Shown: positions 1 through 8,218, counted from the stretch's first letter. The stretch is 17,744 nt of DNA from Bacteroidota bacterium (GCA_021812865.1 JAKAMP010000003.1:1-17744); one strand, 5' to 3'. The notes: a model not told the origin generated them from the letters alone. Numbers and translations are program-made.

Positions 1-121
1 AATCGCCCGGCGCAAGCTCTGGCCGTCCCAGGTAATTGCCGGGCAACTGGGGCGCGGGGCCATCCGGGTACTTCATGGTCCGGTGCTTCTGCTGGATTCT
101 GGCCAATAGAATATCTAGCAT
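1..121 (-). CDS. Hydrophilic subunit of Ehr/Hyf-like complex, N-terminal 40 codons only (ferredoxin- or NuoB-type)
   Basis: An ATG at 121-119 opens a frame that stays open to the window edge. The visible start reads MLDILLARIQQKHRTMKYP and continues with a Pro-rich stretch and 'LGRPEL'. This resembles the leader of small electron-transfer subunits of group 4 hydrogenase-related operons (a basic 'Q-x-x-R-T-x-x-Y-P' segment, then 'GRP' before the first iron-sulfur cysteines). The expected cysteines lie beyond the edge, so I cannot tell whether it is a separate 4Fe-4S protein (HyfH/NuoI type), a small subunit (HyfI/NuoB type) or a fusion of the two. It is the sixth gene of the operon and starts 68 nt after the large-subunit stop. 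The frame extends upstream of the ATG to a TAA with no alternative ATG, GTG or TTG start, so 121 is the best start. A purine-rich GGAAGG lies about 11 nt upstream. Confidence 0.7.
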   Translation of the reverse strand, partial: MLDILLARIQQKHRTMKYPDGPAPQLPGNYLGRPELAPGD

Positions 122-189
122 CCGCCTAAAGACCTTCCCAATGCGGTTAAGGAGGGTTTCACGATATTACCTTTGCCCCCAAACATCCG

Positions 190-1695
190 TCACAAGTCGT
201 GGCCGCAGTACGACAGGTTGAAGCTTTTGTTGCACAAGGGAAAGTCAGATATCTCCTGGTTCCTGACCGCGAGAGCCAGCGCCATCCAGTTGTGCATAGA
301 AGGGTCTTTCACTTTATAGGTGGTGAAACGGCCCTGGGCATCGTTAATGGCTGTATGGCAAATTTCACCACGCCAGCCCTCAGTCAACGAAATGCCGAGT
401 GAGTTCGGAGTCATCTTTACCTGGGCAAGAGGTTCTGAGGATGCGGTTTCCCGGTGATCATGCAAAACCTTTTTTACCATTTCGAGCGATTGAATGACTT
501 CCATTCGTCGCATCAGGGCCCTGGCCAAAACATCTCCGCTTTCAAGAACTACCGGCTCATGGGCAATATGCCGGTAATGACCTACAGGATGTGACCAACG
601 GATATCCCTCTTCAATCCCGCCATGCGGGCTGCCATACCCACGGCGCCAATCCGGCTTACCTGCTTCTTAGAAAGCTGACCGATGGTTTCAAAACGGTCG
701 AGCACACTAGGCAGTGAAAATATACGATCGGCGGTGGTCGTATAGCGTTCTTCCACTTCCCCTAATATTTTCATAAGAGAAGAGGCTGTTTCCCGGTTAA
801 GCGGGTAATAGGTACCTCCGGGTCTGACCAGTCCCTTACCGAACCGGTTGCCGCTCCATAACTGAAGGCCATTGATAACCAATGTCCGCAGGGCCTCACA
901 GGCTACCTGCCCGAGTTGGTATGCCGTATCAGTGCACAGGGCAGCCGTATCGGCTATATGCATGGCGATACGCTCCATTTCAAGTGCAATGAAACGCTCT
1001 TTCTGCAGGGAGTCAGCTACACCCGTTCTGGCAAATGTTTCCACCAGGGCCGAAAAAGCCACCGCGTGACCCATGGCTGTATCGCCAGCAACCGATTCTG
1101 CCAGCACCGATTGCTGATTTAATAGACTTTTATTCAGCATCAGGTATTCCCATCCTCTGTGCTGATACCCCAGGTGAATTTCCAGGTGCAGCACCTTTTC
1201 CCCCTGGCAGATAAACCGGAAATGACCGGGTTCAATAATCCCGGCATGCACGGGTCCGACCCCTACTTCATGCAGGTCGTGACTGTCAATCCGGTAAAAA
1301 GGGTATTCATCCATTCCCGATAACAAATCAGCACGGTCGAATGGAAACCTGACCGGTTTCATCCAAGGATGCCCTTCGAAAACGATACCGAATTGTTCAT
1401 GTATCTCTCTTTCAAAAATATGGAGGGCTGGAATCTGAGGGGTCAGGGAAGGAATTATTCTGGTATTCCCGGAAATAAAATGTGAGAGAATATGTATCTG
1501 TTGTTTCCGGTCATCTGCAACTAAGGCAATACATCGAAAGCCATCAGCATGCGGCAGGCCGAAATAATGCAGGCAATGATGATGGTCCACAGAGAGCAGT
1601 TCTGACATACCTCTCACAAATTCCGGATAATCAAGTTCCGGAATTGATTTCAAAGGAATGCAGGATAAATTCTCAACAGACAGATATTCGCTCAT
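190..1695 (-). CDS. hyfG: Hydrogenase-4 large-subunit homologue (NuoCD-like) without [NiFe] ligands; Ehr complex
   Basis: The 501-residue protein joins a NuoC-like N-terminal domain (signature 'EREIHEQFGIVFEGHP', about residues 95-110) to a NuoD/hydrogenase large-subunit domain ('EIHLGYQHRGWE', about 172-183). In true group 4 hydrogenases the next conserved block carries CxxC nickel ligands. Here it reads A203-G-D-T206 (ESVAGDTAMGH), so both cysteines are missing. The C-terminal end has C488 and C497 but no CxxC, and there is no obvious cleavable tail. The protein should sit at the junction of the membrane and peripheral arms, near the quinone-like cavity, but cannot hold a normal NiFe centre. 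The frame is open up to 1944, but that extension overlaps the end of hyfF and looks like no family member. ATG 1695 lies 11 nt after the hyfF stop and is the chosen start. Confidence 0.9.
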   Translation of the reverse strand: MSEYLSVENLSCIPLKSIPELDYPEFVRGMSELLSVDHHHCLHYFGLPHADGFRCIALVADDRKQQIHILSHFISGNTRIIPSLTPQIPALHIFEREIHEQFGIVFEGHPWMKPVRFPFDRADLLSGMDEYPFYRIDSHDLHEVGVGPVHAGIIEPGHFRFICQGEKVLHLEIHLGYQHRGWEYLMLNKSLLNQQSVLAESVAGDTAMGHAVAFSALVETFARTGVADSLQKERFIALEMERIAMHIADTAALCTDTAYQLGQVACEALRTLVINGLQLWSGNRFGKGLVRPGGTYYPLNRETASSLMKILGEVEERYTTTADRIFSLPSVLDRFETIGQLSKKQVSRIGAVGMAARMAGLKRDIRWSHPVGHYRHIAHEPVVLESGDVLARALMRRMEVIQSLEMVKKVLHDHRETASSEPLAQVKMTPNSLGISLTEGWRGEICHTAINDAQGRFTTYKVKDPSMHNWMALALAVRNQEISDFPLCNKSFNLSYCGHDL

Positions 1696-1706
1696 TTCAG
1701 AATGAT

Positions 1707-3122
1707 TTAAAGACTGATCCCGGCTGCTCTGTATATCAACCGGTACAGAAAATCCGGATGTATGAAACACAAGGCAATGGTAATAGCCAGTAAAAAGTAC
1801 TGTGTGATGGTTTCTGAGGGGATGACGTACCTGCCATCCACATAGGTTCGTTCGTTTTCCATATACAGCAAGGGCAGTATCCTTGAGAAAATGCCATAAA
1901 TCACAAGCGTAAGAAGCGCCACCACAAGGGCAAACAATACCCATTTACCGGCGGCAGCCATATGGCTGAACAGTATCCATTCGGGAACAAAGAGGCCCGA
2001 AGGAGGAATAGCTGTAAGTACAACAGTGCCTGTCAGCATAGCGATTGCTCCGGCCGGATGGATATGCATGTACCCGCCAGTTTTTCCAATACGGTAGGTT
2101 TTCAGTATTCTGTGAGCCTGTCCGAGTTGAAAAAATACGGCTGATTTTGCAAAGGAGTGGATCAGTACCTGTAGAATAGCAGCCACGATGCCAGCTCCGC
2201 CTATACCCAGGCCGATGGCTGCCAGTCCCATATGTTCTAAGGTGGAATAGGCAAACATACGCTTGTAATTTTTTACCCTTAGCATGTATATGGCTGCTAT
2301 CGCAACCGAAACTACGCCGGTTAGTACCATTACATGTCTGCTCCAGGCTGCAACCGGTGTGAGAGCATAAACCTTATATAACCGGAAAATGGAAATGAAA
2401 CCTGCATTCACCATGGCGGTGGATATGAACGCACTGGCAGGGGCAGGGGCAACATAGTTGGCATCGATTCCGATGGTGTAGAGTGGAAAAATTTCCATCT
2501 TGGCGCTGTATCCGATCAGCACAAAGAGAAAGGCCAGTTTGAGATATAATGGATTGGCCTGCTGTAAGGCTGTTCCCAGGGAGCTGAACGACATATCCGC
2601 AGAAAGTGCGGATTTCAGTGTAAGGCTGACGAAAAGAATACCGATATATGCCAGGGCAATACCAACTGAACTGATGAATACATACTTCCAGGTAGCCTCC
2701 AGCGCCCTTATGGTTCGGTTATGATATATCAGCGCAGCTACGCTCAACGTGGTGGCTTCCAGAAAAACCCAGTTTACGGTAAGGTTAGCAGACGTATAAA
2801 CTCCTGTAAGGGATGTCACAAGGGCGATAAAACCGGCATGATATATTGAACAACTTGCAGAGTTGCATTGGCTGAGCAAACGATTGGAATGATAAAACAT
2901 AAACAGGGCGAGCAGAAAGAGGATGGAAACAAAGATAACCGACAGCTCATCCAGTTCGAAAAACAGGCTGACCTGATGCCCCCTGTTCATGATGATCCAC
3001 AGGGTAATAAACAATTGAACGGCCAGGAACAGGCCAGCAATAACCATGCTGAGCGTTTTTCGTCTGAAAAACAGAACCAGTCCTGTGCATATCGCACCTG
3101 TAGCGAAATAAGCTATCATCAT
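1707..3122 (-). CDS. hyfF: HyfF-like antiporter subunit (NuoL/M/N family) of Ehr complex
   Basis: This is a 471-residue polytopic membrane protein of the proton-translocating NuoL/M/N, Mrp-antiporter family. Expected features are E122 in 'WVFLEATTLS' (the conserved TM5 glutamate), K208 in 'GYSAKMEIFPLY' (the TM7 lysine region) and 'APAPASAFISTAMVNAG'. The family hallmark 'P-x-H-x-W-L-P-D-A-H' is altered: here it reads P-L-Y-T-I-G-I-D-A-N, so both histidines and the Trp-Leu-Pro are gone. That divergence is consistent with a HyfF lineage specialised for non-hydrogenase complexes. The start is ATGATG at 3122/3119, 5 nt after the hyfE stop. It probably forms one ion-translocating channel alongside HyfB. 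Confidence 0.88.
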   Translation of the reverse strand: MMIAYFATGAICTGLVLFFRRKTLSMVIAGLFLAVQLFITLWIIMNRGHQVSLFFELDELSVIFVSILFLLALFMFYHSNRLLSQCNSASCSIYHAGFIALVTSLTGVYTSANLTVNWVFLEATTLSVAALIYHNRTIRALEATWKYVFISSVGIALAYIGILFVSLTLKSALSADMSFSSLGTALQQANPLYLKLAFLFVLIGYSAKMEIFPLYTIGIDANYVAPAPASAFISTAMVNAGFISIFRLYKVYALTPVAAWSRHVMVLTGVVSVAIAAIYMLRVKNYKRMFAYSTLEHMGLAAIGLGIGGAGIVAAILQVLIHSFAKSAVFFQLGQAHRILKTYRIGKTGGYMHIHPAGAIAMLTGTVVLTAIPPSGLFVPEWILFSHMAAAGKWVLFALVVALLTLVIYGIFSRILPLLYMENERTYVDGRYVIPSETITQYFLLAITIALCFIHPDFLYRLIYRAAGISL

Positions 3123-3127
3123 ACAAA

Positions 3128-3757
3128 TCAGTCTTTCAGTTGAGATAGATCTTCACTTTCCATAGACTCTGTGGCTCTTCCTATGCGAGTGGCAAAAGCG
3201 CCAAGAATCAGCACGCTGATGAAAATATCCAGCAAAATGGCTGTATTGATCAGCATAGGCATTTCATTTCCTATAGTGAGTGAAAACAGGAACACGGCAT
3301 TTTCGAGTACCAGAAATCCGACCAGGTGAGAAAATATCTTTTTATGGGTAATGATCAACAGCAGCCCTGTGAACATGGCAAACAACGAAACGGTAAGATA
3401 TAGCCTGTCCACTTCCGTATTTCCCAGTGAAACTGCCGTGATGTAACTAAGTAATAGTAAGGCGGATGCCAGGATGATGGCATAATAGCCGGGAAGAGCT
3501 CTTTTATGAACCCTGGGGAACTTCATTTCACGGATGATCCTCATTAACAGAAAAGGTACCAGTATGGTTTTAAACAGGACTGTTTCAGCAATAATGAAAA
3601 GCAAATTGGCGGTACTGATCTTTTCCAGTTCAATTACAGATATGGCGAAAAGAAGGAACCCCTGCATTCCCGTGAGAATGGCATAGGTCCGGAAGCGCTC
3701 GGTGATGGTGAAATAAATGAGCGTCAATGAAAAAGCAAGAATGAGTATAGTCGTCAT
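3128..3757 (-). CDS. hyfE: HyfE-like membrane subunit (NuoK-related) of Ehr complex
   Basis: This 209-residue protein is almost wholly hydrophobic, with about six to seven predicted membrane spans, close to the usual HyfE length. It carries membrane-buried acidic residues at positions expected for the NuoK-like half: E58 ('FIIAETVLFK') and E152 ('GFLVLENAVFLFSL'). In complex I the equivalent glutamates belong to the proton path. It ends in a short hydrophilic tail. It lies between hyfC (1 nt gap, TGA-A-ATG) and hyfF (5 nt gap), the canonical hyf order, which implies translational coupling. Identification rests on the motif around E152, the topology and the operon position. Confidence 0.85.
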   Translation of the reverse strand: MTTILILAFSLTLIYFTITERFRTYAILTGMQGFLLFAISVIELEKISTANLLFIIAETVLFKTILVPFLLMRIIREMKFPRVHKRALPGYYAIILASALLLLSYITAVSLGNTEVDRLYLTVSLFAMFTGLLLIITHKKIFSHLVGFLVLENAVFLFSLTIGNEMPMLINTAILLDIFISVLILGAFATRIGRATESMESEDLSQLKD

Positions 3758-3758
3758 T

Positions 3759-4658
3759 TCATTGCAAGGTTAAAAGGGCCAGGATAAGCACCAATAAGGC
3801 TATTGCGCTGATTGTCAGGATGTATTGGAAATTCTTATTCAACCGGTTACGTGCTTTGAATGATTCGAGTATGCCTACGGCAATTCCTGTGAAGGCCAGA
3901 ATGCCAAAGGCGGCTGCGATTTGTACCGGAAGTTGCCAGTTTGCAGGAATAATGCTTCCCGCCATCAGGCTGCTGAAAATGCCGTATTTCAGAAATGAGG
4001 CAATCTGCACCATGGCAAGGTCAATGCCGCTTAAGTCAAGAACCATTACCTCGTGTATCATGGTAAGTTCCAGGTGTGTGCGGGGATCATCCACAGGAAT
4101 CCGGCTGTTCTCCACCAGCATGATATTGAACAGGATATAGGCCCCCAGTAAGGCAGCAAAATAATATCCCAGGTTGAAAGTATCACCGGAGCTGAATATC
4201 GAAACAAAAGAATCATGGCCCGTAATAAGGGCAAGAGCCCCAACCAGGAGGAAAAATGCCGGTTCGGCGAGCATTCCGTATAATGCTTCGCGGCTTGCAC
4301 CCATTCCTTCAAAACTGCTGCCTGCATCGAGCGCGGCAATGATCATCCAGAATCTTGATAACCCCAGGATGCAGGCAAAGAAAACAAAATCATAGGAAAA
4401 TGACAGGAGCCCGGGTTTGCCTGCAAAGGGGATGAAAAAGGCCGATAGCAATACCGAAGCCAGCACAACCGAAGGGGCCACCTGCTGCACAGCGCCGGAG
4501 GTATTACTGAAAACATTCCCTTTTCGCAGCAGAAGCCTTACATTGTAAAGATGCTGGAACATTCCGGGTCCCTTCCGTCCCGCACTGATGCTTCTTGTCC
4601 TGGCAATAAAGCCTGGAATAAAAATGGCGCCGGCGATCACAAGCAAAATCGGGTACAT
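3759..4658 (-). CDS. hyfC: HyfC/HycD-like membrane subunit (NuoH homologue) of Ehr complex
   Basis: The 299-residue polytopic membrane protein matches NuoH/HycD closely. It has the 'GRKGPGMFQHLYN' loop (about residues 27-39) that contacts the peripheral arm, 'SFEGMGASREALY' (115-127), and the signature 'ENSRIPVDDPRTHLELTMIH' (183-202) followed by E203. E183, D190, D191, E197 and E203 match the acidic loop and funnel that couple electron transfer to ion movement in complex I. So the coupling module is intact even though the large subunit lacks the NiFe ligands. It starts 2 nt after the hyfB stop (TAA-CG-ATG) and ends 1 nt before hyfE. Confidence 0.92.
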   Translation of the reverse strand: MYPILLVIAGAIFIPGFIARTRSISAGRKGPGMFQHLYNVRLLLRKGNVFSNTSGAVQQVAPSVVLASVLLSAFFIPFAGKPGLLSFSYDFVFFACILGLSRFWMIIAALDAGSSFEGMGASREALYGMLAEPAFFLLVGALALITGHDSFVSIFSSGDTFNLGYYFAALLGAYILFNIMLVENSRIPVDDPRTHLELTMIHEVMVLDLSGIDLAMVQIASFLKYGIFSSLMAGSIIPANWQLPVQIAAAFGILAFTGIAVGILESFKARNRLNKNFQYILTISAIALLVLILALLTLQ

Positions 4659-4660
4659 CG

Positions 4661-6643
4661 TTATAAAAGATTAAAAAGAGAAAGAATGAGCACGGCAATA
4701 AGAAACAACAGAGCGTACAGCACATAATGATGCATCTTCCCGGTTTGAAGCACAGCAAGCCTCCGCATCATGCCTGTAATGAATCGGCCAGGGGCGTCAA
4801 TGACTTTTTCCTTGATACCATCGCTGCTGTGAACCTCATAGGTGCGGTTGTCAGGGAAAATGTCCTTTTCTTCAATTCTTTGGTAATGCTGTTTCTGGCT
4901 GATCAGTGGACTGGAAAGCTTTGCATAGTCCGAAGCAAAAGAAGTCGATGTATATTGCATGGCCGGGTTGCCTGCCGTATATCCGCAACCCCAGGTTGGC
5001 CCGGATTTGATGCTCCTGCCGCTCAGAAGCAGTTTGCGAACCAGTAATAATGCAACGGTCAGGATGATGAGCAGGCCGCTTATCATTCCGATCAACCCAA
5101 AAAGTCTGCCTGAAAACATAGGCATGTCAACCGGTATACTGGTATTGAAGGATGTAACGATCACGGTACCGATCCATCGGATGAAGAACATAGGGACGAT
5201 CCCGATGAGTACAATGATCAATCCAATGATGAACTGGGGAAGCAACATTCCAACAGGCGCTTCCTCAGGTGTATGTAGCAGCTTACCACGGGTATTTCCC
5301 AGGAAGGTGATTCCGAAGGCTTTGGTGAAGCAGAACGCTGCCAGCCCGCCAGTTAGCGCCAGTCCGGCAATGGATAATATGAAAAGAATGATATAGAAAA
5401 CCTGGTGACTGGCCAGGCCCGAAAAGAGACCGCTGAAAATAAGGAATTCTGATATGAATCCATTGAGGGGGGGGAGCCCTGAAATGGCCATGGACGCCAG
5501 CAGAAACAAGCCGGCCGTCATCGGCATTTTCTTCATGATTCCTCCAAGGAGGTTGATATCCCGTGTTCCTGTAGCCGCATAGACCGATCCTGCAGAAAAG
5601 AATAACAAGGATTTGAAGAGAGAATGATTCAGAACGTGCAATATCCCACCCGCGAATCCCAGGAAAGCGAGCGCCGGGCTATGCATACCAAGCCCTATCA
5701 GACCGGCGCCGATCCCTATGCCGATAATCCCTATATTTTCTATGCTGTGCCAGGCCAGAAGCCGTTTCAGATCGTGTTGAAAGATGGCCTGCATCACGCC
5801 GTACAGTGAGCTCATCACTGCAAGGACAAGAATGATTACCCCGGGTACCAGGTAGTCGCCGCTCATGCAACTGATAATCCTCAGGATACCGAAGATGCCC
5901 ATTTTGATCATGATACCCGACATAATACCTGAAACATGGGTAGGGGCAGCAGGATGTGCCTCAGGCAGCCAGGTATGAAAAGGAATAAATCCCGCTTTCA
6001 CTGCAAAACCAACAAAAAACAACCAGAAAGCCACCTGGCCTCCAGGTTCCTGCAAATATACCTTCAAGCCATCGAAGCCTGGAACGCCTGTTTTTGCTTC
6101 CACCAGGATAAATCCTGCAAGAAGGAACAGGAATCCAATGTGCATTTGAATGAGGTAATTGATACTGGCCTGGATGATGGTTCTCTCCTTGCCATAATAA
6201 ATGACCAACACAAACGAGGAAAGCGTCATGATCTCCCAGGCAATGAGAAATGGCATGCCTTCCCTGACCACACTGATCGACAACATGGCAAAATACAGCC
6301 AGAGATATGAGAAATAATGCAATGACCTGGTCGTGAGTGGTACAGAGGCATGATCATTCTTTAGGTATCCGGGCGCATATAAAAGCCCCATCAGCATGGT
6401 AAAAAAGATCATGCAGATAAACAGGGCTCCCATGGGATCGAGTACGATATTTATTCCACCCGTCAGGGAGCCTGAATAGGTATAAGGCACCTGCAGGCCC
6501 GAAACAATAACCTGTATAGCCGGTGTTACCGCGAATATGGCTGTAACAGCAAAAAGAACAAAGGTCAGGTAATATTTCGCCCTGCCATGAAAAACGAAAA
6601 GGAAAAAAGATAAAAATAATACTGCAACGAAAATGGTTTCCAT
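4661..6643 (-). CDS. hyfB: HyfB-like antiporter subunit (NuoL family) of Ehr complex
   Basis: This is a 660-residue membrane protein with about 14-16 spans, the usual size for HyfB. Key family residues are present: E137 in 'AWEIMTLSSF', K216 in 'FAVKAGFIPFHTWLPEAH' (with H223), K247 in 'GIMIKMG', and K344 in 'HSLFKSLLFF'. These form the proton channel in complex I antiporters. The C-terminal tail, with 'TWGCGY' then 'MQYTSTSFA', is typical of HyfB/HycC. It is the first gene of the operon and follows a TAnnTTTG box at 6661-6668. One oddity is a run of eight G on the plus strand at 5467-5474, inside the conserved 'GLPPLNGFISEF' motif. In contrast to HyfF, the transport motifs here look fully canonical. 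Confidence 0.93.
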   Translation of the reverse strand: METIFVAVLFLSFFLFVFHGRAKYYLTFVLFAVTAIFAVTPAIQVIVSGLQVPYTYSGSLTGGINIVLDPMGALFICMIFFTMLMGLLYAPGYLKNDHASVPLTTRSLHYFSYLWLYFAMLSISVVREGMPFLIAWEIMTLSSFVLVIYYGKERTIIQASINYLIQMHIGFLFLLAGFILVEAKTGVPGFDGLKVYLQEPGGQVAFWLFFVGFAVKAGFIPFHTWLPEAHPAAPTHVSGIMSGIMIKMGIFGILRIISCMSGDYLVPGVIILVLAVMSSLYGVMQAIFQHDLKRLLAWHSIENIGIIGIGIGAGLIGLGMHSPALAFLGFAGGILHVLNHSLFKSLLFFSAGSVYAATGTRDINLLGGIMKKMPMTAGLFLLASMAISGLPPLNGFISEFLIFSGLFSGLASHQVFYIILFILSIAGLALTGGLAAFCFTKAFGITFLGNTRGKLLHTPEEAPVGMLLPQFIIGLIIVLIGIVPMFFIRWIGTVIVTSFNTSIPVDMPMFSGRLFGLIGMISGLLIILTVALLLVRKLLLSGRSIKSGPTWGCGYTAGNPAMQYTSTSFASDYAKLSSPLISQKQHYQRIEEKDIFPDNRTYEVHSSDGIKEKVIDAPGRFITGMMRRLAVLQTGKMHHYVLYALLFLIAVLILSLFNLL

Positions 6644-6660
6644 TTTTGAAAAAAAACATG

Positions 6661-6668
6661 CAAAGATA
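6661..6668 (-). promoter_or_regulatory. Candidate Bacteroidetes -7 box for the Ehr operon
   Basis: On the minus strand the sequence reads TATCTTTG, a perfect match to the Bacteroidetes sigma-ABfr -7 consensus TAnnTTTG. It lies 17 nt upstream of the hyfB ATG, implying a very short leader. No clear TTG -33 element is seen at the usual 19-21 nt spacing, so the call rests on one box and its position. Confidence 0.5.
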
Positions 6669-6919
6669 GAAATAACCTTTCAGAAATCTAAATGAAATAC
6701 AATTGTTGCTCTAAGGTAAACATAAATGTGTTGGTATATAAGAAATTGTATTTACTCTTTTTAATGAATCCGATTTAAAATTAGAATATGATGTTATTAT
6801 ATGGCAGGCATTTTTCGTTGCAGGGCAGAAATATGGAAAGGGCTTGCTAATTATTCCTAACTTGCAGGCCTGAAATGCAATCAGGAATACCTTGGTAATT
6901 GCTTGTATAGCTGTAATAT

Positions 6920-8218
6920 ATGAATGAGATACTCGACACCCGTTTAATGCATCCCGCCGATCAGATTGTACTGGTGATAGGCAGAATATATAAACGCGGA
7001 TTGACGACCACTTCGGGGGGAAATATTTCGGTAATTGATGAAAACGGGAATATTTGGGTAACTCCTGCAGGTATTGACAAAGGTTCACTCACACGGGATG
7101 ATATTGTATGCGTGCAACCTGAAGGAGTGGTGAAAGGGAAGCACAAACCTTCTTCAGAGTTTCCTTTTCATAAGGCAATTTATGAGGCAAGGCCGGATAT
7201 CCAGGCGATCATTCATGCTCATCCACCCGCGTTGGTGTCGTTCAGTATTGTACGTAAGATTCCGGACACCAATACCATCTCACAGGCAAAGCATGTTTGC
7301 GGTCCCATTGGATATGTTGATTATGCCCTGCCGGGGAGCAATACACTGGGAGCTAAAATAGCACAGGAGTTCAAAAAAGGGTACCTTGCGGTAATTCTTG
7401 AAAACCATGGAACAGTGGTGGGAGGAAATGATCTGAATGATGTATTTCAGCGGTTTGAAACGCTCGAATTCTGTGGTCGTTCGATTATTTTCGGTAAAAG
7501 TATTGGCCATCCCGTATCGCTTTCAAACGAACAGATCGGGGAATTTGAAGCACAGATTCCAGTGCTGTTGCCGGAAAATAACAAAACATCATACCCTTCC
7601 GATGAACGGGAAATCAGGTCAGTCATTTGCACTATCGTCAAACGGGCATGTGAACAGGGACTGATGATCAGTTCCTATGGCACGGTTTCGGTTCGGTGGA
7701 AAGGTGATGATTTTCTGATTACTCCAACCAATATACCCCGGTGGGACCTGCAGCCCGAGGATATTGTGCAGATCAAAAGCAGCCGGAGGGAAGCCGGCAA
7801 AATTCCAAGCCGATCCGTATGGCTTCACCAGGAAATCTACCGCAGATTTCCCCATATCAATTCTGTGGTCATTACCCAGTCGCCCTACCTGATGGCCTTC
7901 AGCGTTACGCATAAAACTCTCGATGTGCGTACCATTCCGGAAAGCTGGATTTTTCTGCAGGATGTCCCCAGTGTGCCTTTTGGAGCCCACTTCACTGGAA
8001 GATTGGAAATCCTCGACTTGCTGGCCAGGAAGAGCCCGGCTGTGATCATTGAAAACGATTCTGTACTGGTAACCGGCGACAAACTTCTTCAGACTTTTGA
8101 CAGGCTCGAGGTGGCTGAATTCAGCGCCAAATCGCTTGTTCTTGGCGCTTCCATAGGAGATATTATCCCGATCAATGATTCCCAGGTGGAAGAACTCAGA
8201 AAAGCGTTTCTTAAATGA
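6920..8218 (+). CDS. Tandem class II aldolase/adducin-family protein; second domain lacks metal ligands
   Basis: The 432 residues contain two consecutive class II aldolase/adducin domains (about 12-200 and 228-415). Single-domain relatives (fuculose-phosphate aldolase, ribulose-phosphate 4-epimerase) are about 210-230 residues, so this is an internal duplication. The first copy has 'TSGGNIS', the catalytic-type Glu E80 ('PSSEFPFH'), zinc ligands H99 and H101 ('IIHAHPP') and H163 ('ILENHGT'). The second copy keeps the fold pattern ('TVSVR', 'ITPTN', 'IIEND') but the aligned positions are S299, I318, Q320 and D380, so it should not bind metal. The start is ATG 6920. It is divergent from hyfB and probably monocistronic. 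The substrate cannot be read from sequence; a phosphorylated sugar or deoxysugar is a reasonable guess. Confidence 0.85.
   Translation: MNEILDTRLMHPADQIVLVIGRIYKRGLTTTSGGNISVIDENGNIWVTPAGIDKGSLTRDDIVCVQPEGVVKGKHKPSSEFPFHKAIYEARPDIQAIIHAHPPALVSFSIVRKIPDTNTISQAKHVCGPIGYVDYALPGSNTLGAKIAQEFKKGYLAVILENHGTVVGGNDLNDVFQRFETLEFCGRSIIFGKSIGHPVSLSNEQIGEFEAQIPVLLPENNKTSYPSDEREIRSVICTIVKRACEQGLMISSYGTVSVRWKGDDFLITPTNIPRWDLQPEDIVQIKSSRREAGKIPSRSVWLHQEIYRRFPHINSVVITQSPYLMAFSVTHKTLDVRTIPESWIFLQDVPSVPFGAHFTGRLEILDLLARKSPAVIIENDSVLVTGDKLLQTFDRLEVAEFSAKSLVLGASIGDIIPINDSQVEELRKAFLK

Noticed and set aside
115..186. Frameshift joining the 23-codon mini-ORF to the next subunit
   Set aside because: The next subunit has a good start of its own at 121 and a family-like N terminus; nothing in the mini-ORF resembles the family, so no broken gene is needed to explain it.
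190..1944. Longer reading frame for the large subunit starting at 1944
   Set aside because: The extra 83 residues overlap the end of hyfF, look like the antisense-frame shadow of that gene and have no family similarity. The ATG at 1695 follows the hyfF stop and begins the NuoC-like domain.
190..6643. Calling the operon a true formate hydrogenlyase or H2-evolving hydrogenase
   Set aside because: The NiFe cysteine pairs are absent, and no formate dehydrogenase or hyp maturation genes are in the window.
6853..6888. Inverted repeats ATTCCT/AGGAAT and CCTGA/TCAGG upstream of the aldolase
   Set aside because: Stems of 5-6 bp in AT-rich DNA are expected by chance, with no operator-like symmetry beyond that.
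6889..6896. TACCTTGG as a -7 box for the aldolase gene
   Set aside because: It has one mismatch in the core TTTG and a TTG only at 24 nt spacing, so it is too weak to list as a promoter.
6711..7088. 125-codon minus-strand frame across the hyfB-aldolase gap
   Set aside because: It lies largely antisense to the conserved aldolase start, has no recognisable domain and no promoter, and shows biased shadow-type composition.
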